Source: Calliopum simillimum (lineage: Eukaryota; Arthropoda; Insecta; Diptera; Lauxaniidae). Taken from it: a stretch of 64,000 nt of DNA. A model generated the notes under the pieces. It was not told where the DNA came from, did not search any database, and was given only the letters and a program-made list of their open reading frames with translations. This document shows, piece by piece, positions 1-11,149 of this stretch (its first letter is position 1; every line of letters begins with the position of its first letter). Where the stretch lies: assembly GCA_951812925.1 (NCBI GenBank), contig OX638368.1:25111187-25175186 (forward strand). The letters are read 5' to 3'. The position numbers and the translations under genes were made by a program.

Positions 1-2
1 TT

Positions 3-3000
3 ACAAATGCTGCCATTTCTATTACCAAGATTACTGCACGTGTACCTAATGAAAATGATATAGGTTTAATATTCGGTAAGTGTTTTTAAGATAAAGTAAT
101 TTTGTACAATGATTCCTAATTACTGAAACATCCACAGACTTATGCATGGTAAATACTGCTACCGAGGATAAGGAATTGCTGGAATTTATTATACGATCAG
201 ATGGAGAATGTTGCTTAAATTTGACAGAAGATGGACAAATGATGACTGGTGTAAGTTGATTTTGAAATTTTAGTTACAATAGCATATAATGGAATTATTT
301 AGGCTGGTCGAATAGTTGGTGGTAACTTTGGTTACATAGAACCAGGCTCATCGGAAACAGTTTCTTTGATATGGCCAACGGTGGTAAGCATAAAAACGTT
401 ATCATTTTATAGAATTTAAAATAAATCTTTTGTTTTCCACATTTTTAGTCGCTTTTTAATAGAGTTGGCTCGTGTCCAATAGTAATAACTGCTATTAACT
501 CAAAGAGTGAACAATGCAATACAAAGCATATTTTACATTTCGACACACGTTTTGAGACGCTAGATCCAGAGGAGCGCACGCTGCGGAAACGTGATTATTA
601 ATTTTTTTTTACAGCGAAGTAGCCGTCAACATTTTTATAATATTTTTTTTTTTTTGTACGGTAATGTAGGTAAGGAATATAAAGATTGTGAAAATTGGGA
701 TAAGGAATATTTGAAAAACTGCACACCAGTCGATTGTGAAGAACGCTATTTTGGGCGTCGCAGCTATTATAATGTAACATCAGAGCAATGTGAGGAAGTA
801 GCGCGATGTACGGAATCTACAGAGGTAGCTTTTCAAATGGTAATGCAAGAAATTTTTAATCACATTCATAATTATTTTTAGATATACGATATATACTCTA
901 ATGAATGTATTGACACAAAGAATTTTTGTAATGAAGAGGATATTGAAAATATCAAAAAAGGACTATTTGAAGAAAACAATCTAAGTCTGAAGCCAGATTC
1001 ACCGGTAAGATTTAAATAGTTGTGTATTGATTTGTTTGTTCAAACTGTATTGAAATTTTTGAGAAACTTGCGTTATCAAGTTTTTGAATTTTATATTTGC
1101 TGGACATTACAAAGTACTTAACACGTATTGGCTTGGATCTTGTTCATATACCTATAATTCCTAGCTTTCACGAGGAAATTTTTTAAAGAAAGTTTTGATT
1201 TTGTAAGCAAAAGTAGGGGAACGAAAATAAACTTTGTTATTGTTCCTCATTCAAAGCGAGATATGAAAAAATTTTATTTAATTTTTTCAACTTATTTTGT
1301 GTCGTTTTAGGTGGAAAAATGGTCAACTTTTTTTCAAAGTAACATTTTCCAAATGTTTAGGATTCTCGTGTTATTTAAGTCTCGAAAACGAATCGGGGTA
1401 CCGAACAATTTTATCTAATTTTTTTCGTCTTATTTTGGATTATTTTATTTCGTCAAATCTAACTTCTCTTGAAATTTCTTCAGTTTTGTCGTATTTTTGA
1501 AGCTTCGGTATCTTAAAACCGAAGTGAGATATTTTTTTGACCTTTTTCGGTCAATTTATAAAAAGGCATTGTCAAATGGATAGGCCACGGAAATCGAAGT
1601 ATTCCCGATTGTTTAGTAAATGCAATGTTCGGCCACTTTAGTATTTTAAAAATTTTTGTCTGTGTCTGTCGAATTTGCAGGGTTCTATTTCGGATCTGAA
1701 ATTTAATTACATTACAAAATACTTATAGCACTGTAGTTGGCAATGATGCTAAGGGCGTACAGTGGTCTATGAGAAAGAGCTAGGCGGTCATAACTCTAAA
1801 AATTTTTGTATTAAAAGTAATATTTTTTTTGAACCAATTTAAAGCTAAATATCTAGATAACATATTTCAAGTACCAGAATACCAAGAAATAATACCATTT
1901 TTGAGATTTCGCGTCTTAAACTTGATGAATTCAGAAAATGGTAATATTTTACAAAAATCTTTTAAAATAGTGAAAATTTAAATGAGTGCATCTTCAAAAC
2001 TAAATAACTTTACCTCCTGAAACATATGGTGAAAATAATTTGATCTATTTTCTGAAGACTTGCGTACTTAGATTTTAGTTTTTTTAATATAAAAAGGATT
2101 CCGGATCATCACAAAAAATCTCTAATTTCATTTCCCAAGTTTACGAATTTTGCACTCCGTCGTATAACTAATATGTTTTATGGAGTTGCAACGGCTAATT
2201 CATTTAAGTGTGTAATATGAGGTTCTCTGAAGGTTTTGCGCATTTATCTGACTCCCCCATTACTCTCCTTCAAGGACTACGATGAGTTTTTCTTCAGCGA
2301 CTTTTCTGTATTCTTGAAACGCTCCAGTTTTGTAAAACTAATAACAACCAAAGTGTTTGAAGTAAACAATAAAATTCGATTTCTGATAAAGTATTAGCAG
2401 CATCTATTTATTTGTTGAAAATGGGCGTGTTCGGCTCAAGGACACGCCCACCTCATATATAACCAAAAATTTAAAATCACTATACCTTCGTAAATATTTC
2501 AAGTACAAAAATAATATTAAATATCTGAGTTAGTATAGATAGCATTAGGTCACTTCGTGAAATTGAATGTGATCGGGTCAAGAACACGCCCACCTACCAT
2601 ATAACCAAAAATTTGGAATCGCCATAACTTCGTAAATATTTAAGGTACAACAATAATATTTATTATCTGAGTTAGTATAGATATCATTAAGTCATTTGGT
2701 GAAAATGGGCGTGATCAAATCAAGAACAAGCCCACCTCCCATATAGGGCAAAATTTTGTCGTGATATAATCAATTTTTTAGAAAATTGTCCGCCATTTTG
2801 TTTACAAAAAGATGATACCGAATTCGTAATCAGCGACCTCAAAAACCCATTTAGCCACAATTTTGTCGTGATATAATCAATTTCTTAGAAAATTGTCCGC
2901 CATTTTGGATCCATCTTTTTGTTTAAAAAAAGATGATATCGCATTCAAAATCAGCAACCTCAAAAACCCCCTTAACCACAATTTTGTCGTGATATGATTA

Positions 3001-4539
3001 ATTTTTAAGAAAATTGTCCACCATTTTGGATTCGCCATTTTGTTTACAAAAAAGATGATACCGAATTCGAAATCAACGACCTCAAAAAACTACTAAGCCA
3101 CAAAGTTGTTGTGATGTACGCAATTTTTAAGAAAATTGCCCGCCATTTTGGATGCGCCATATTGTTTACAAAAAAAAAAATATACCAAATTCGAAACCAG
3201 CAACCTCAAAAACCCCCTTAACCACAATTTTGTCGTGATATAATCAATTTTTAAGAAAATTGTCCACCATTTTGGATCCGCCATTTTGATTTTAAAAAAA
3301 TCGTTTTCAGATTTAGAGTCAGCGACCCCCAAAACATAGAAATTGATATTTTTTTTTTTATAAAAAATAACCAGGAAAAAGTTATGACCAGCTAGAATAG
3401 CATTCTAGACCACTGTGGGGCGCCGTGCCAAGCTTCACTTAAAATTTCATCATTAGGTATTGTTTGCATTACAATTGAATAAAAAAAATATAAAATGCTA
3501 AATAAATATAAATTAAAAAATCAAGAAAAAAAAAACCGAGTGGGGCTTGTACCAACGTTCATTGACGTCGGCACTTTTTGACATTTTATTTGTAAACAAA
3601 TTAAAGTTTTTTTTTCAATAAAATGCAATTTGCACATTTTAGTAGCAAAAGTTTTTTTGTTAAAAAATCTGATTTTCACTGGTTTCAAGCACAAATATTT
3701 TCATATTGCTTATTTTTCAATTTGAAAATAGTTTTCATAAACAGCTGATCTGATTTTGACACTTTTTACAACTTTACCCGAAAAAATTCTTCGAGTAAAA
3801 ATCTGCTATTTGGTTAAAAACTTTTTTGTAAACGAACATTCCTAATGTAAATTGATACAAATATATTAACAAAGAAACGAACAGCCCATTTACTCATTTA
3901 TAAATACCAATACGAATAACAACAACAATAAAGCATGGAACGAAAAATGGCGCCGTGGCTTAGTTGGTTAAAGCGCCTGTCTAGTAAACAGGAGATCGTG
4001 AGTTCGAATCTCGCCGGGGCCTATTGTGGTTTTATTTTGTTTTTTTTTTTTATTTTTTTAATATAATTATTTAATAATTTAATTTTTTTTTTTTTATATA
4101 TTTTTAGACTGTTCCACATGTTGTTATCAATGAACCTTGTGAAGCAAAATATCATCCTTTAACTAGTGAAGACTTGGAATTGAAACATGCTATTGCTCGT
4201 CAAATTGATGAAGTCGATACAGACAGCAGTGACAGTACATTACCGTATTGGCTTAAGGGACTATCCGATGGACTGCTTATAGTAAATAAATTTTATTGGA
4301 AAATTTTTAATTGAATAATGCGAATTTAAAAAAAGGTTGGTGTCATTATATTCTTGCAGGTTTTTGCAACAATAGCAATTTATGTTCTAATTTGTTTTAT
4401 CATCTTTTTGATTGTTTCGTGGCTTTCGAGAAGACAATCGTCGGGTATGAAAGGAAAGAAATGTGTCGTACATACACCATGCGTTTCCGAGGGTCATCTA
4501 CCTTTGATAACACATTCCAGCTTAATGTCTCAGCGATAA
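3..4539 (+). CDS. Gene A, 3' part: cysteine-rich single-pass membrane protein (unidentified)
   Basis: The window opens inside an exon. Exons by GT-AG splicing and an unbroken frame are 3-75, 138-250, 303-383, 449-590, 670-824, 882-1004, 4108-4281 and 4360-4539. They total 1041 nt, 346 codons plus a TAA stop. The visible protein has about 13 cysteines before the membrane, two N-glycosylation sequons (NLT in exon 2, NVT in exon 5), an acidic stretch (DEVDTDSSDS) in exon 7, then one hydrophobic segment (VFATIAIYVLICFIIFLIV) at the start of exon 8 and a basic tail of about 40 residues. This suggests a type I surface protein with a disulfide-rich ectodomain. I do not recognise the family. The layout (ectodomain, late membrane helix, short tail) would also fit a HAP2/GCS1-like protein, but I see no diagnostic motif. 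Upstream exons and any signal peptide lie outside the window. Confidence 0.82.
591..669 (+). other. 79-nt intron of gene A with a weak donor and immediate stop
   Basis: Exon 4 must end at 590 so that its last base joins GT at 670 to make an arginine codon and keep the frame (RKR then KEYKDC). The donor reads gtgatt instead of gtaagt. The intron is T-rich and holds a second possible acceptor (ttttacag, near 614) whose use would hit a stop at once. If the intron is retained the frame ends after two more codons at TAA 598-600, removing the membrane segment. Confidence 0.7.
2400..2745. repeat. Tandem repeat, ~150-bp unit, about 2.3 copies
   Basis: Units share GGGCGTG, then a CAAGRACACGCCCACCTC stretch, ATATAACCAAAAATTT, CTTCGTAAATATTT and CTGAGTTAGTATAGAT. 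The last copy breaks off at 2745, where the next satellite begins. Confidence 0.7.
2749..3338. repeat. ~120-bp satellite, five diverged copies
   Basis: Copies begin near 2749, 2856, 2977, 3099 and 3222. Each has TTTTGTCGTGATATAATCAA, then GAAAATTGTCCGCCATTTTG, an A-run, an ATTCGAAATCAGCGACCTC-like stretch and AAAACCCC. Related AATCAGCGACC fragments recur near 55195 and 58905, so this is a dispersed family. Confidence 0.75.
3949..4022 (+). tRNA. tRNA-Thr (anticodon AGT)
   Basis: The 74-nt sequence folds as a tRNA: acceptor GGCGCCG with CGGGGCC, a D-arm with TTAGTTGGTTAAAG, anticodon stem CTGT/ACAG with loop CTAGTAA (anticodon AGT), and T-arm GTGAG-TTCGAAT-CTCGC. The discriminator is T. A and B box promoters are intact, and a TTTT run 8 bases downstream would end Pol III transcription. 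The one flaw is a G4-G69 mismatch in the acceptor stem, shared with the second copy at 36551. It lies in the sense-strand intron of gene A, about 85 bases before exon 7. Confidence 0.9.
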
Positions 4540-4645
4540 AAAGAAAATTTCGTTTGATTATGTATTTATTTAATATGTTTTCCTTTGATTTAATAACGAA
4601 CATTGTTATTATTATGTTTATATTTTTAGATTTTTAATTTGTTAA

Positions 4646-4651
4646 AATAAA
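4646..4651 (+). promoter_or_regulatory. Polyadenylation signal AATAAA of gene A
   Basis: AATAAA lies 107 bases after the gene A stop codon, followed by T-rich sequence. It is the first good signal downstream. Confidence 0.6.
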
Positions 4652-5340
4652 TTTTGAATTTGTTATATAAAAACTTCTATTTATTTTTTTTTTTTTTTTC
4701 AATGCGTTTTCGCAATATCCAGTTAAAATTTAATTTGAAATGAAAATTTTGTATGAAATTTAATGTCAAATGTTAATACTTACCTGAGCGTTGTGAAATC
4801 GTCGCTTAGAGTTATTGGCCCGTACTATAGTTATAGACTAATTAAAAGAACTAATAGTGCGCTTTAACACAAATACCATTATAAGTCTGTTATAGTCGCC
4901 TTAAACGATTGCGGCTTCCAATCGAAGGCATAAAATGATATTCTGTTCAGATTACGTCTTCCAATCGGAGGCATAAAATCCCGACAAGTAATTAGTTTAG
5001 GAATTCCGGATCAGGTATTCCTTAATACGGCCATCTGATCAGTTTCTCATTAGGAACTGATACCAAAAATCTTAAAACGATCGTAGTGCGTTGTTTAAAT
5101 CAGTATAGCATCAAATTTGCAGAACTAAATCGTAGTAAGGAATTGAATTCATCTGACATGTAATAAATATTCCATATTAAAACAACCACACAAAGTTTTT
5201 TCAAATACATCTTAGGTGGTTATAATGTTTATATCATAACAAATGCTACAAAATTAAAATTAATTTATATGGATATGTTCCGATCCTCAATAGTAAATTG
5301 ATTACTGAATAATAACAAAACTACATATGTACTCTCTCTT
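4652..5340. other. Non-coding stretch with a short repeated motif
   Basis: No gene seen. CTTCCAATCG-(A/G)AGGCATAAAAT occurs twice (near 4915 and 4960). Confidence 0.5.
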
Positions 5341-5341
5341 A

Positions 5342-5730
5342 GCAGACTGTTGATTGGTGTTACAACTGGACACTGCCTAATTGGACACCATGCATACAGG
5401 ATGGGATTACATAATATCAAACAACTGGTGCAGAAACTGTTCCGAACCCGATGAGGAAGAAACGGTAGAGCACGTCTTGTGCTATAGCCCGGCGCTAACC
5501 AGACGCAGAATGGCAACTCTTGGGCAGGATATGTTCGGCTCCATAAATGAGATAGCTGGAACAGCATTATCAAAACTATTGAATTTCGCCTTAAAGACTG
5601 GAACCTTCGATATAGATGAAAATCATGAAGCCAGAACACTGCTATTCTCCTAACTGGAGGGAGTTTTGTGGTAACGCTATGGTCTATGTGAGGTTTTTGC
5701 TTACGCAATTCCCGCCACCCTAACCTAACC
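5342..5730 (+). pseudogene. 3' fragment of a non-LTR retrotransposon (RNase H end plus CCHC-like tail)
   Basis: The frame starting near 5355 reads GVTTGHCLIGHHAYRMGL, matching the end of the RNase H region of insect R1/LOA/I-type LINEs. A frameshift near 5405 leads into CRNCSEPDEEETVEHVLC, the Cys/His tail typical of these ORF2 proteins, then a C-terminal stretch to a stop at 5651-5653. Downstream sequence ends in CCTAACCTAACC at about 5718-5730, a common 3' tail type for these elements. Only the last ~110 codons remain, with at least one frameshift, so it is a dead 3' remnant. Confidence 0.75.
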
Positions 5731-6504
5731 TATGGGATCCGGATCGGATCCGCTCATATGAGGTGTGACGTTTAATTATCATTGTCGGATCAGAAAGCCT
5801 GACTCGTTCCTGATCATTCTTCAGGCAAGCCTGATCCGAATCGGATCTCAACCTGAACTTTCAAAGACACACATTCATTTTCCATAGCCAAAAGGAAGAA
5901 ACCTGACCCTCTACTGTTCCGATAGCACCTTCTTGTAGAAGGCAACAAAGAAATGATACGGCCAGCGCTGAACAGAAGGAAAGTGTTTTCTGATGTGGCA
6001 ATGGAATGATTCGAACAAAGAAAGGCATGTGCCAAACAGCTATGGTTGGATGAACAAACTTTCTGCTGGGTTATTACCTACCAAGCAATACTCCTCGAAG
6101 CGTTGGTAGAGAGCTTTTGGTTTCAATGGCACATCATAAATAGCGTTGTAAAGGAAAGTTAAAACGAATACCCTCTGTGTGTAGGGTGCAAAACGAAGCC
6201 TAAATCGAATAACCACTTAACTAATTAGCAGACAATTCTCTGAATGGATATTTTGAACTAAAGTTTGAAAAATGTCCTTTATTTTATTTGAGAATGTATG
6301 GCTGTTAAGTTTCCTCATTTTTAGCATAAGAGCGCGTATTAATTATTTTCAAGCGCAATTTACTTAAGAATTCAAATTTTTCATTTGCCCCAATTTGCAT
6401 ATCGCAACAAAGGCATCAAAAAGGTTTGTGTCCTTTTACATTTTGGCAAATGATAAATTAACTTACAGTAAAGTCTTGAAAGTGCGGAATACAACTCATT
6501 AATG
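5731..6504. other. No gene recognised
   Basis: AT-rich intergenic sequence. It contains a GGATCCGGATCGGATCC palindrome-like motif near 5735 and nothing else I can name. Confidence 0.5.
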
Positions 6505-6507
6505 AAT

Positions 6508-6812
6508 TAACGAATGAATGAATGAATGAATGAATGAATGAATGAATGAATGAATGAATGAATGAATGAATGAATGAATGAATGAATGAATGAATGAATG
6601 AATGAATGAATGAATGAATGAATGAATGAATGAATGAATGAATGAATGAATGAATGAATGAATGAATGAATGAATGAATGAATGAATGAATGAATGAATG
6701 AATGAATGAATGAATGAATGAATGAATGAATGAATGAATAAATGAATGAATGAATGAATGAATGAATGAATGAATGAATGAATGAATGAATGAATGAACG
6801 AATAAATGAATA
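6508..6812. repeat. (AATG)n microsatellite, about 75 copies
   Basis: An almost perfect ATGA/AATG tetramer runs about 300 bases. Interruptions (AATAAATG near 6737, ACGAATAAATG near 6798) lie toward the right end. Confidence 0.97.
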
Positions 6813-8130
6813 ACTTATTAAAAAGATAAATTAGGTAATTTCATAAAGGATGAATGGTCAAATAAATAAATAAAAAACCATGAAAATATGATCCAATGTT
6901 CAAATTAACGTGCTCTAACTCTAGTAAATCGCACTGAATGCAATAATTCCCTGCTTCGTTCTCCGTTCATTTCAATTAAAACGAGTGCAGCTTTTGCTAA
7001 CACAATCCATTCGCATTCCACTTAACTACAATGACGATAAGCATATAATTATTATCCTTGTGTATACACATATGTAAGTATCAGGACGATCGCCAGTTAG
7101 CCCCGATCAGTCAGTCGATCGGTCTGTCCTTTTGTGTTATGATACAAGGTAATAAAATGCGCTCAAGTGTCTCGTTTAGTGTATTTTTTCATTTATTAAT
7201 TTTTCCGCTTGGCAGGTGTACAAGAAGATTATTGCAATATGATGCAACTTTTAATCAAATTGTTTTCTTTTTAAATTTATACATTTTGTTTCAGTACATA
7301 ATGCGTTTAATTTGCACCGAACTGGTTCTATTTTTGTTACTTGCTATTAGTGTGGAAAATCGTCTTTAGTTCATTGACTGATAAAGCGACTTGAACATAG
7401 GTATGTACATATTTATACGTACATATGTTTCAACTTTTATACCGGTTTACACTTTAGATGTCACGTGCCCTAATTATACTCTCAGTTATTTCATTTTATC
7501 AAATGCTGATTTTTGTGTAGCGACTGAAATGATTAATATTGGAGAAAAACCTAATTTTTTGTTGAGTTTAGGTCAATTATACAAATTATAAGGAAAGTTA
7601 ACACAGTCACAAAAATGTTTAATAGTCAGTCACACTCTTCTTTATCCAAATACACCTTCAAACTTTTCCAATAGTACTCTTACTTTCCGAGTGATGATCC
7701 TTTGAAGAGATGGTATCCATCAAAAAATCATACATATTCATTTTCTAAGCCACAGGGTATAACAAATTTAATAATGCAAATATCAATAAATTCCCACGGT
7801 CCATCTTTTTAACTTAACATGACAAAGTAAATGTCGTGTCAATGGTATGTAGCTACCGTTTGTTCATTTTAATTTTTTCCAAGTGATAAAAAACACTTGA
7901 AAAAATAATAAGAGACCAAGACAGAAGTGGCAAAAGTGGCTGCAAAAGATGCTATCTGACTATTTGTGGGATGCTCGAATGTGTGTTTTAATTTGACCTG
8001 ACATATGTGGAGAAGAACCAATAACAACTGCAAATACAACAACAAATACAAACAACAACAAAGTAACAATATATTGAAGTACCTTGTACGTATGTACATA
8101 CAGATGGGTATTTCCACAGAAAAGTAAGCC
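6813..8130. other. No gene recognised
   Basis: Open frames at 7058-7369 and 7391-7591 lack splice or family support. A CAACAACAAATAC-rich patch near 8025 and GATCAGTCAGTCGATCG near 7105 are simple-sequence features. Confidence 0.45.
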
Positions 8131-8137
8131 GTGAGCG

Positions 8138-8400
8138 AAAAAATTAAATCATCATATCTCTGAAACTATTAATGGATGAGATTTGGTATCTACTTACATT
8201 TGTAAAAAGCACCAAGACAAATAATATGTATTGGAAAAAAATGGGGTTATCACGCCCCTACAAAAATCACTTGATCATATTTCTGAAAATATTTAACGCA
8301 CACGATTGAGATTTGATAAAAGCTAACAGAGCGCCGGTACAAATAATGTTCATTGGGAAAATTGGCACTGTAACTCCCCTTAAAAAGAGTTCATCATTTG
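8138..8400. repeat. Diverged tandem repeat, ~125-bp unit, two copies
   Basis: Both copies share ATCATAT-TCTGAAA, GAGATTTG, ACAAATAAT, ATTGGGAAAA and a CACGCCCC/TAACTCCCC end. Confidence 0.5.
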
Positions 8401-9169
8401 TGATATTTGATACACATGTAAACTGGATCGGGAAAAATAACATCCTTTCGAAAAATTGGTAAAGCAGCACACACTGAGGAATGCTAGTTTTTTGAAATAT
8501 TTTCAACTTAAAATTTTTATAGTGAAAAGTAACGTCCTGTGCGACCCTGATTAAAATTAAATTAAAAAAAAGTAAAAAAAATTTTTGGCTAAAATAAAAA
8601 CAATTTTTAAGAGACATTAATGCAAAACATTCTAAATCGAGTCACATTGAAATATTGCCTTGGGTTTTCTTGAAATCGTAGTTTGAATTATTGGCCGCAA
8701 ATACCACTTCCTTTTTTGTCCCGTGCGACAGCCTTGGTTTTTTCCAACTATTTTGAAATCAAAAATTGCCCTAAATCAAAATTAGCACCAATGATTGGGG
8801 TAATTGAGGGCTATAAGTTAAGCCTATTATCAAAATAAGAATCCGTCTAATTTTGGCTATTTTGTAACTTCAAATGTGTTTAATGGTCACGTGCGATACC
8901 ATTGAAATGCCCATATATACATTATATTTGTGCAGTTTTTAACCCATTCTGCGTATTCGGTTTAGCTGTTTCCAACTGTTTGTCAGCAAAAGAAAAAAAC
9001 CGTCTGCGATTTTGCATCATGGCAGCCTTTTAGCGGCTTAAAAAAAAAGTTTCGAGCACCCCAAACTGTTTTTAACGGGATTTTGTTCAACATCGTATTT
9101 GGACATTGATCTCAGATGAATTATCAAATTACAAATACCAATGAAAGCATTCTTACCAAAAGCTCACCC
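8401..9169. other. No gene recognised; repeated GTGCGAY motif
   Basis: CCTGTGCGACCC, CCCGTGCGACAG and CACGTGCGATAC occur near 8535, 8720 and 8888, suggesting an old ~180-bp tandem repeat. Confidence 0.4.
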
Positions 9170-11149
9170 CTTTCCTTTTCCTTTTCCTTTTCCGTATCCG
9201 TATCCGTATCCGTATCCGTATCCGTATCCCTATCCCTATCCCTATCCCTAACCCTAACCCTAACCCTATCCCTATCCCTATCCCTATCCCTATCCCTATC
9301 CCTATCCCTATCCCTATCCCTATCCCTATCCCTATCCCTATCCCTATCCCTATCCCTATCCCCATCCCTATCCCTATCCCTATCCCTATCCCTATCCCTA
9401 TCCCTATCCCTATCCCTATCCCTATCCCTATCCCTATCCCTATCCCTATCCCTATCCCTATCCCTATCCCTATCCCTATCCCTATCCCTATCCCTATCCC
9501 TATCCCTATCCCTATCCCTATCCCTATCCCTATCCCTATCCCTATCCCTATCCCTATCCCTATCCCTATCCCTATCCCTATCCCTATCCCTATCCCTATC
9601 CCTATCCCTATCCCTATCCCTATCCCTATCCCTATCCCTATCCCTATCCCTATCCCTATCCCTATCCCTATCCCTATCCCTATCCCTATCCCTATCCCTA
9701 TCCCTATCCCTATCCCTATCCCTATCCCTATCCCTATCCCTATCCCTATCCCTATCCCTATCCCTATCCCTATCCCTATCCCTATCCCTATCCCTATCCC
9801 TATCCCTATCCCTATCCCTATCCCTATCCCTATCCCTATCCCTATCCCTATCCCTATCCCTATCCCTATCCCTATCCCTATCCCTATCCCTATCCCTATC
9901 CCTATCCCTATCCCTATCCCTATCCCTATCCCTATCCCTATCCCTATCCCTATCCCTATCCCTATCCCTATCCCTATCCCTATCCCTATCCCTATCCCTA
10001 TCCCTATCCCTATCCCTATCCCTATCCCTATCCCTATCCCTATCCCTATCCCTATCCCTATCCCTATCCCTATCCCTATCCCTATCCCTATCCCTATCCC
10101 TATCCCTATCCCTATCCCTATCCCTATCCCTATCCCTATCCCTATCCCTATCCCTATCCCTATCCCTATCCCTATCCCTATCCCTATCCCTATCCCTATC
10201 CCTATCCCTATCCCTATCCCTATCCCTATCCCTATCCCTATCCCTATCCCTATCCCTATCCCTATCCCTATCCCTATCCCTATCCCTATCCCTATCCCTA
10301 TCCCTATCCCTATCCCTATCCCTATCCCTATCCCTATCCCTATCCCTATCCCTATCCCTATCCCTATCCCTATCCCTATCCCTATCCCTATCCCTATCCC
10401 TATCCCTATCCCTATCCCTATCCCTATCCCTATCCCTATCCCTATCCCTATCCCTATCCCTATCCCTATCCCTATCCCTATCCCTATCCCTATCCCTATC
10501 CCTATCCCTATCCCTATCCCTATCCCTATCCCTATCCCTATCCCTATCCCTATCCCTATCCCTATCCCTATCCCTATCCCTATCCCTATCCCTATCCCTA
10601 TCCCTATCCCTATCCCTATCCCTATCCCTATCCCTATCCCTATCCCTATCCCTATCCCTATCCCTATCCCTATCCCTATCCCTATCCCTATCCCTATCCC
10701 TATCCCTATCCCTATCCCTATCCCTATCCCTATCCCTATCCCTATCCCTATCCCTATCCCTATCCCTATCCCTATCCCTATCCCTATCCCTATCCCTATC
10801 CCTATCCCTATCCCTATCCCTATCCCTATCCCTATCCCTATCCCTATCCCTATCCCTATCCCTATCCCTATCCCTATCCCTATCCCTATCCCTATCCCTA
10901 TCCCTATCCCTATCCCTATCCCTATCCCTATCCCTATCCCTATCCCTATCCCTATCCCTATCCCTATCCCTATCCCTATCCCTATCCCTATCCCTATCCC
11001 TATCCCTATCCCTATCCCTATCCCTATCCCTATCCCTATCCCTATCCCTATCCCTATCCCTATCCCTATCCCTATCCCTATCCCTATCCCTATCCCTATC
11101 CCTATCCCTATCCCTATCCCTATCCCTATCCCTATCCCTATCCCCATCC
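9170..11149. repeat. (CCCTAT)n hexamer array, about 330 units
   Basis: The array starts with variant hexamers: about three TCCTTT, then five TCCGTA, then TCCCTA, a block of three CCCTAA, then TCCCTA again. One CCCATC sits near 9361. From about 9366 to 11140 it is uniform. It ends CCCCATCC before unique DNA. Five of the six reading frames are open through the hexamer, giving long Ser-Leu, Asp-Arg and Gly-Ile repeats that are artefacts. Confidence 0.98.

Larger units (their letters stand above)
1760..3415. mobile_element. TIR-bounded element carrying satellite blocks
   Basis: The left end reads CAGTGGTCTA, with GGTCATAACT about 27 bases in. The right end is its reverse complement, with TAGACCACTG closing at 3415. 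The end sequences match over roughly 45 bases with gaps. No coding sequence is visible inside. Two tandem repeat blocks fill the right half. CAG-type ends suggest a non-autonomous DNA transposon, but I could not find a clean target duplication. Confidence 0.5.
1005..4107 (+). other. 3.1-kb intron of gene A, mostly repeats plus a tRNA
   Basis: The intron runs from gtaaga to tttttag and is much longer than the other introns of gene A (52-103 nt). It holds an inverted-repeat-bounded element with two satellite blocks, then the tRNA-Thr gene just upstream of exon 7. 1005-1759 and 3416-3940 hold AT-rich sequence without recognisable genes. Confidence 0.75.

Noticed and set aside
2749..3338. Satellite array as a CRISPR array
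   Set aside because: Whole units repeat with drift and there are no unique spacers. The genome is eukaryotic.
9245..9268. CCCTAA triplet as a telomere remnant
   Set aside because: Only three units inside a CCCTAT array, and flies do not use TTAGGG telomeres. A point variant is simpler.
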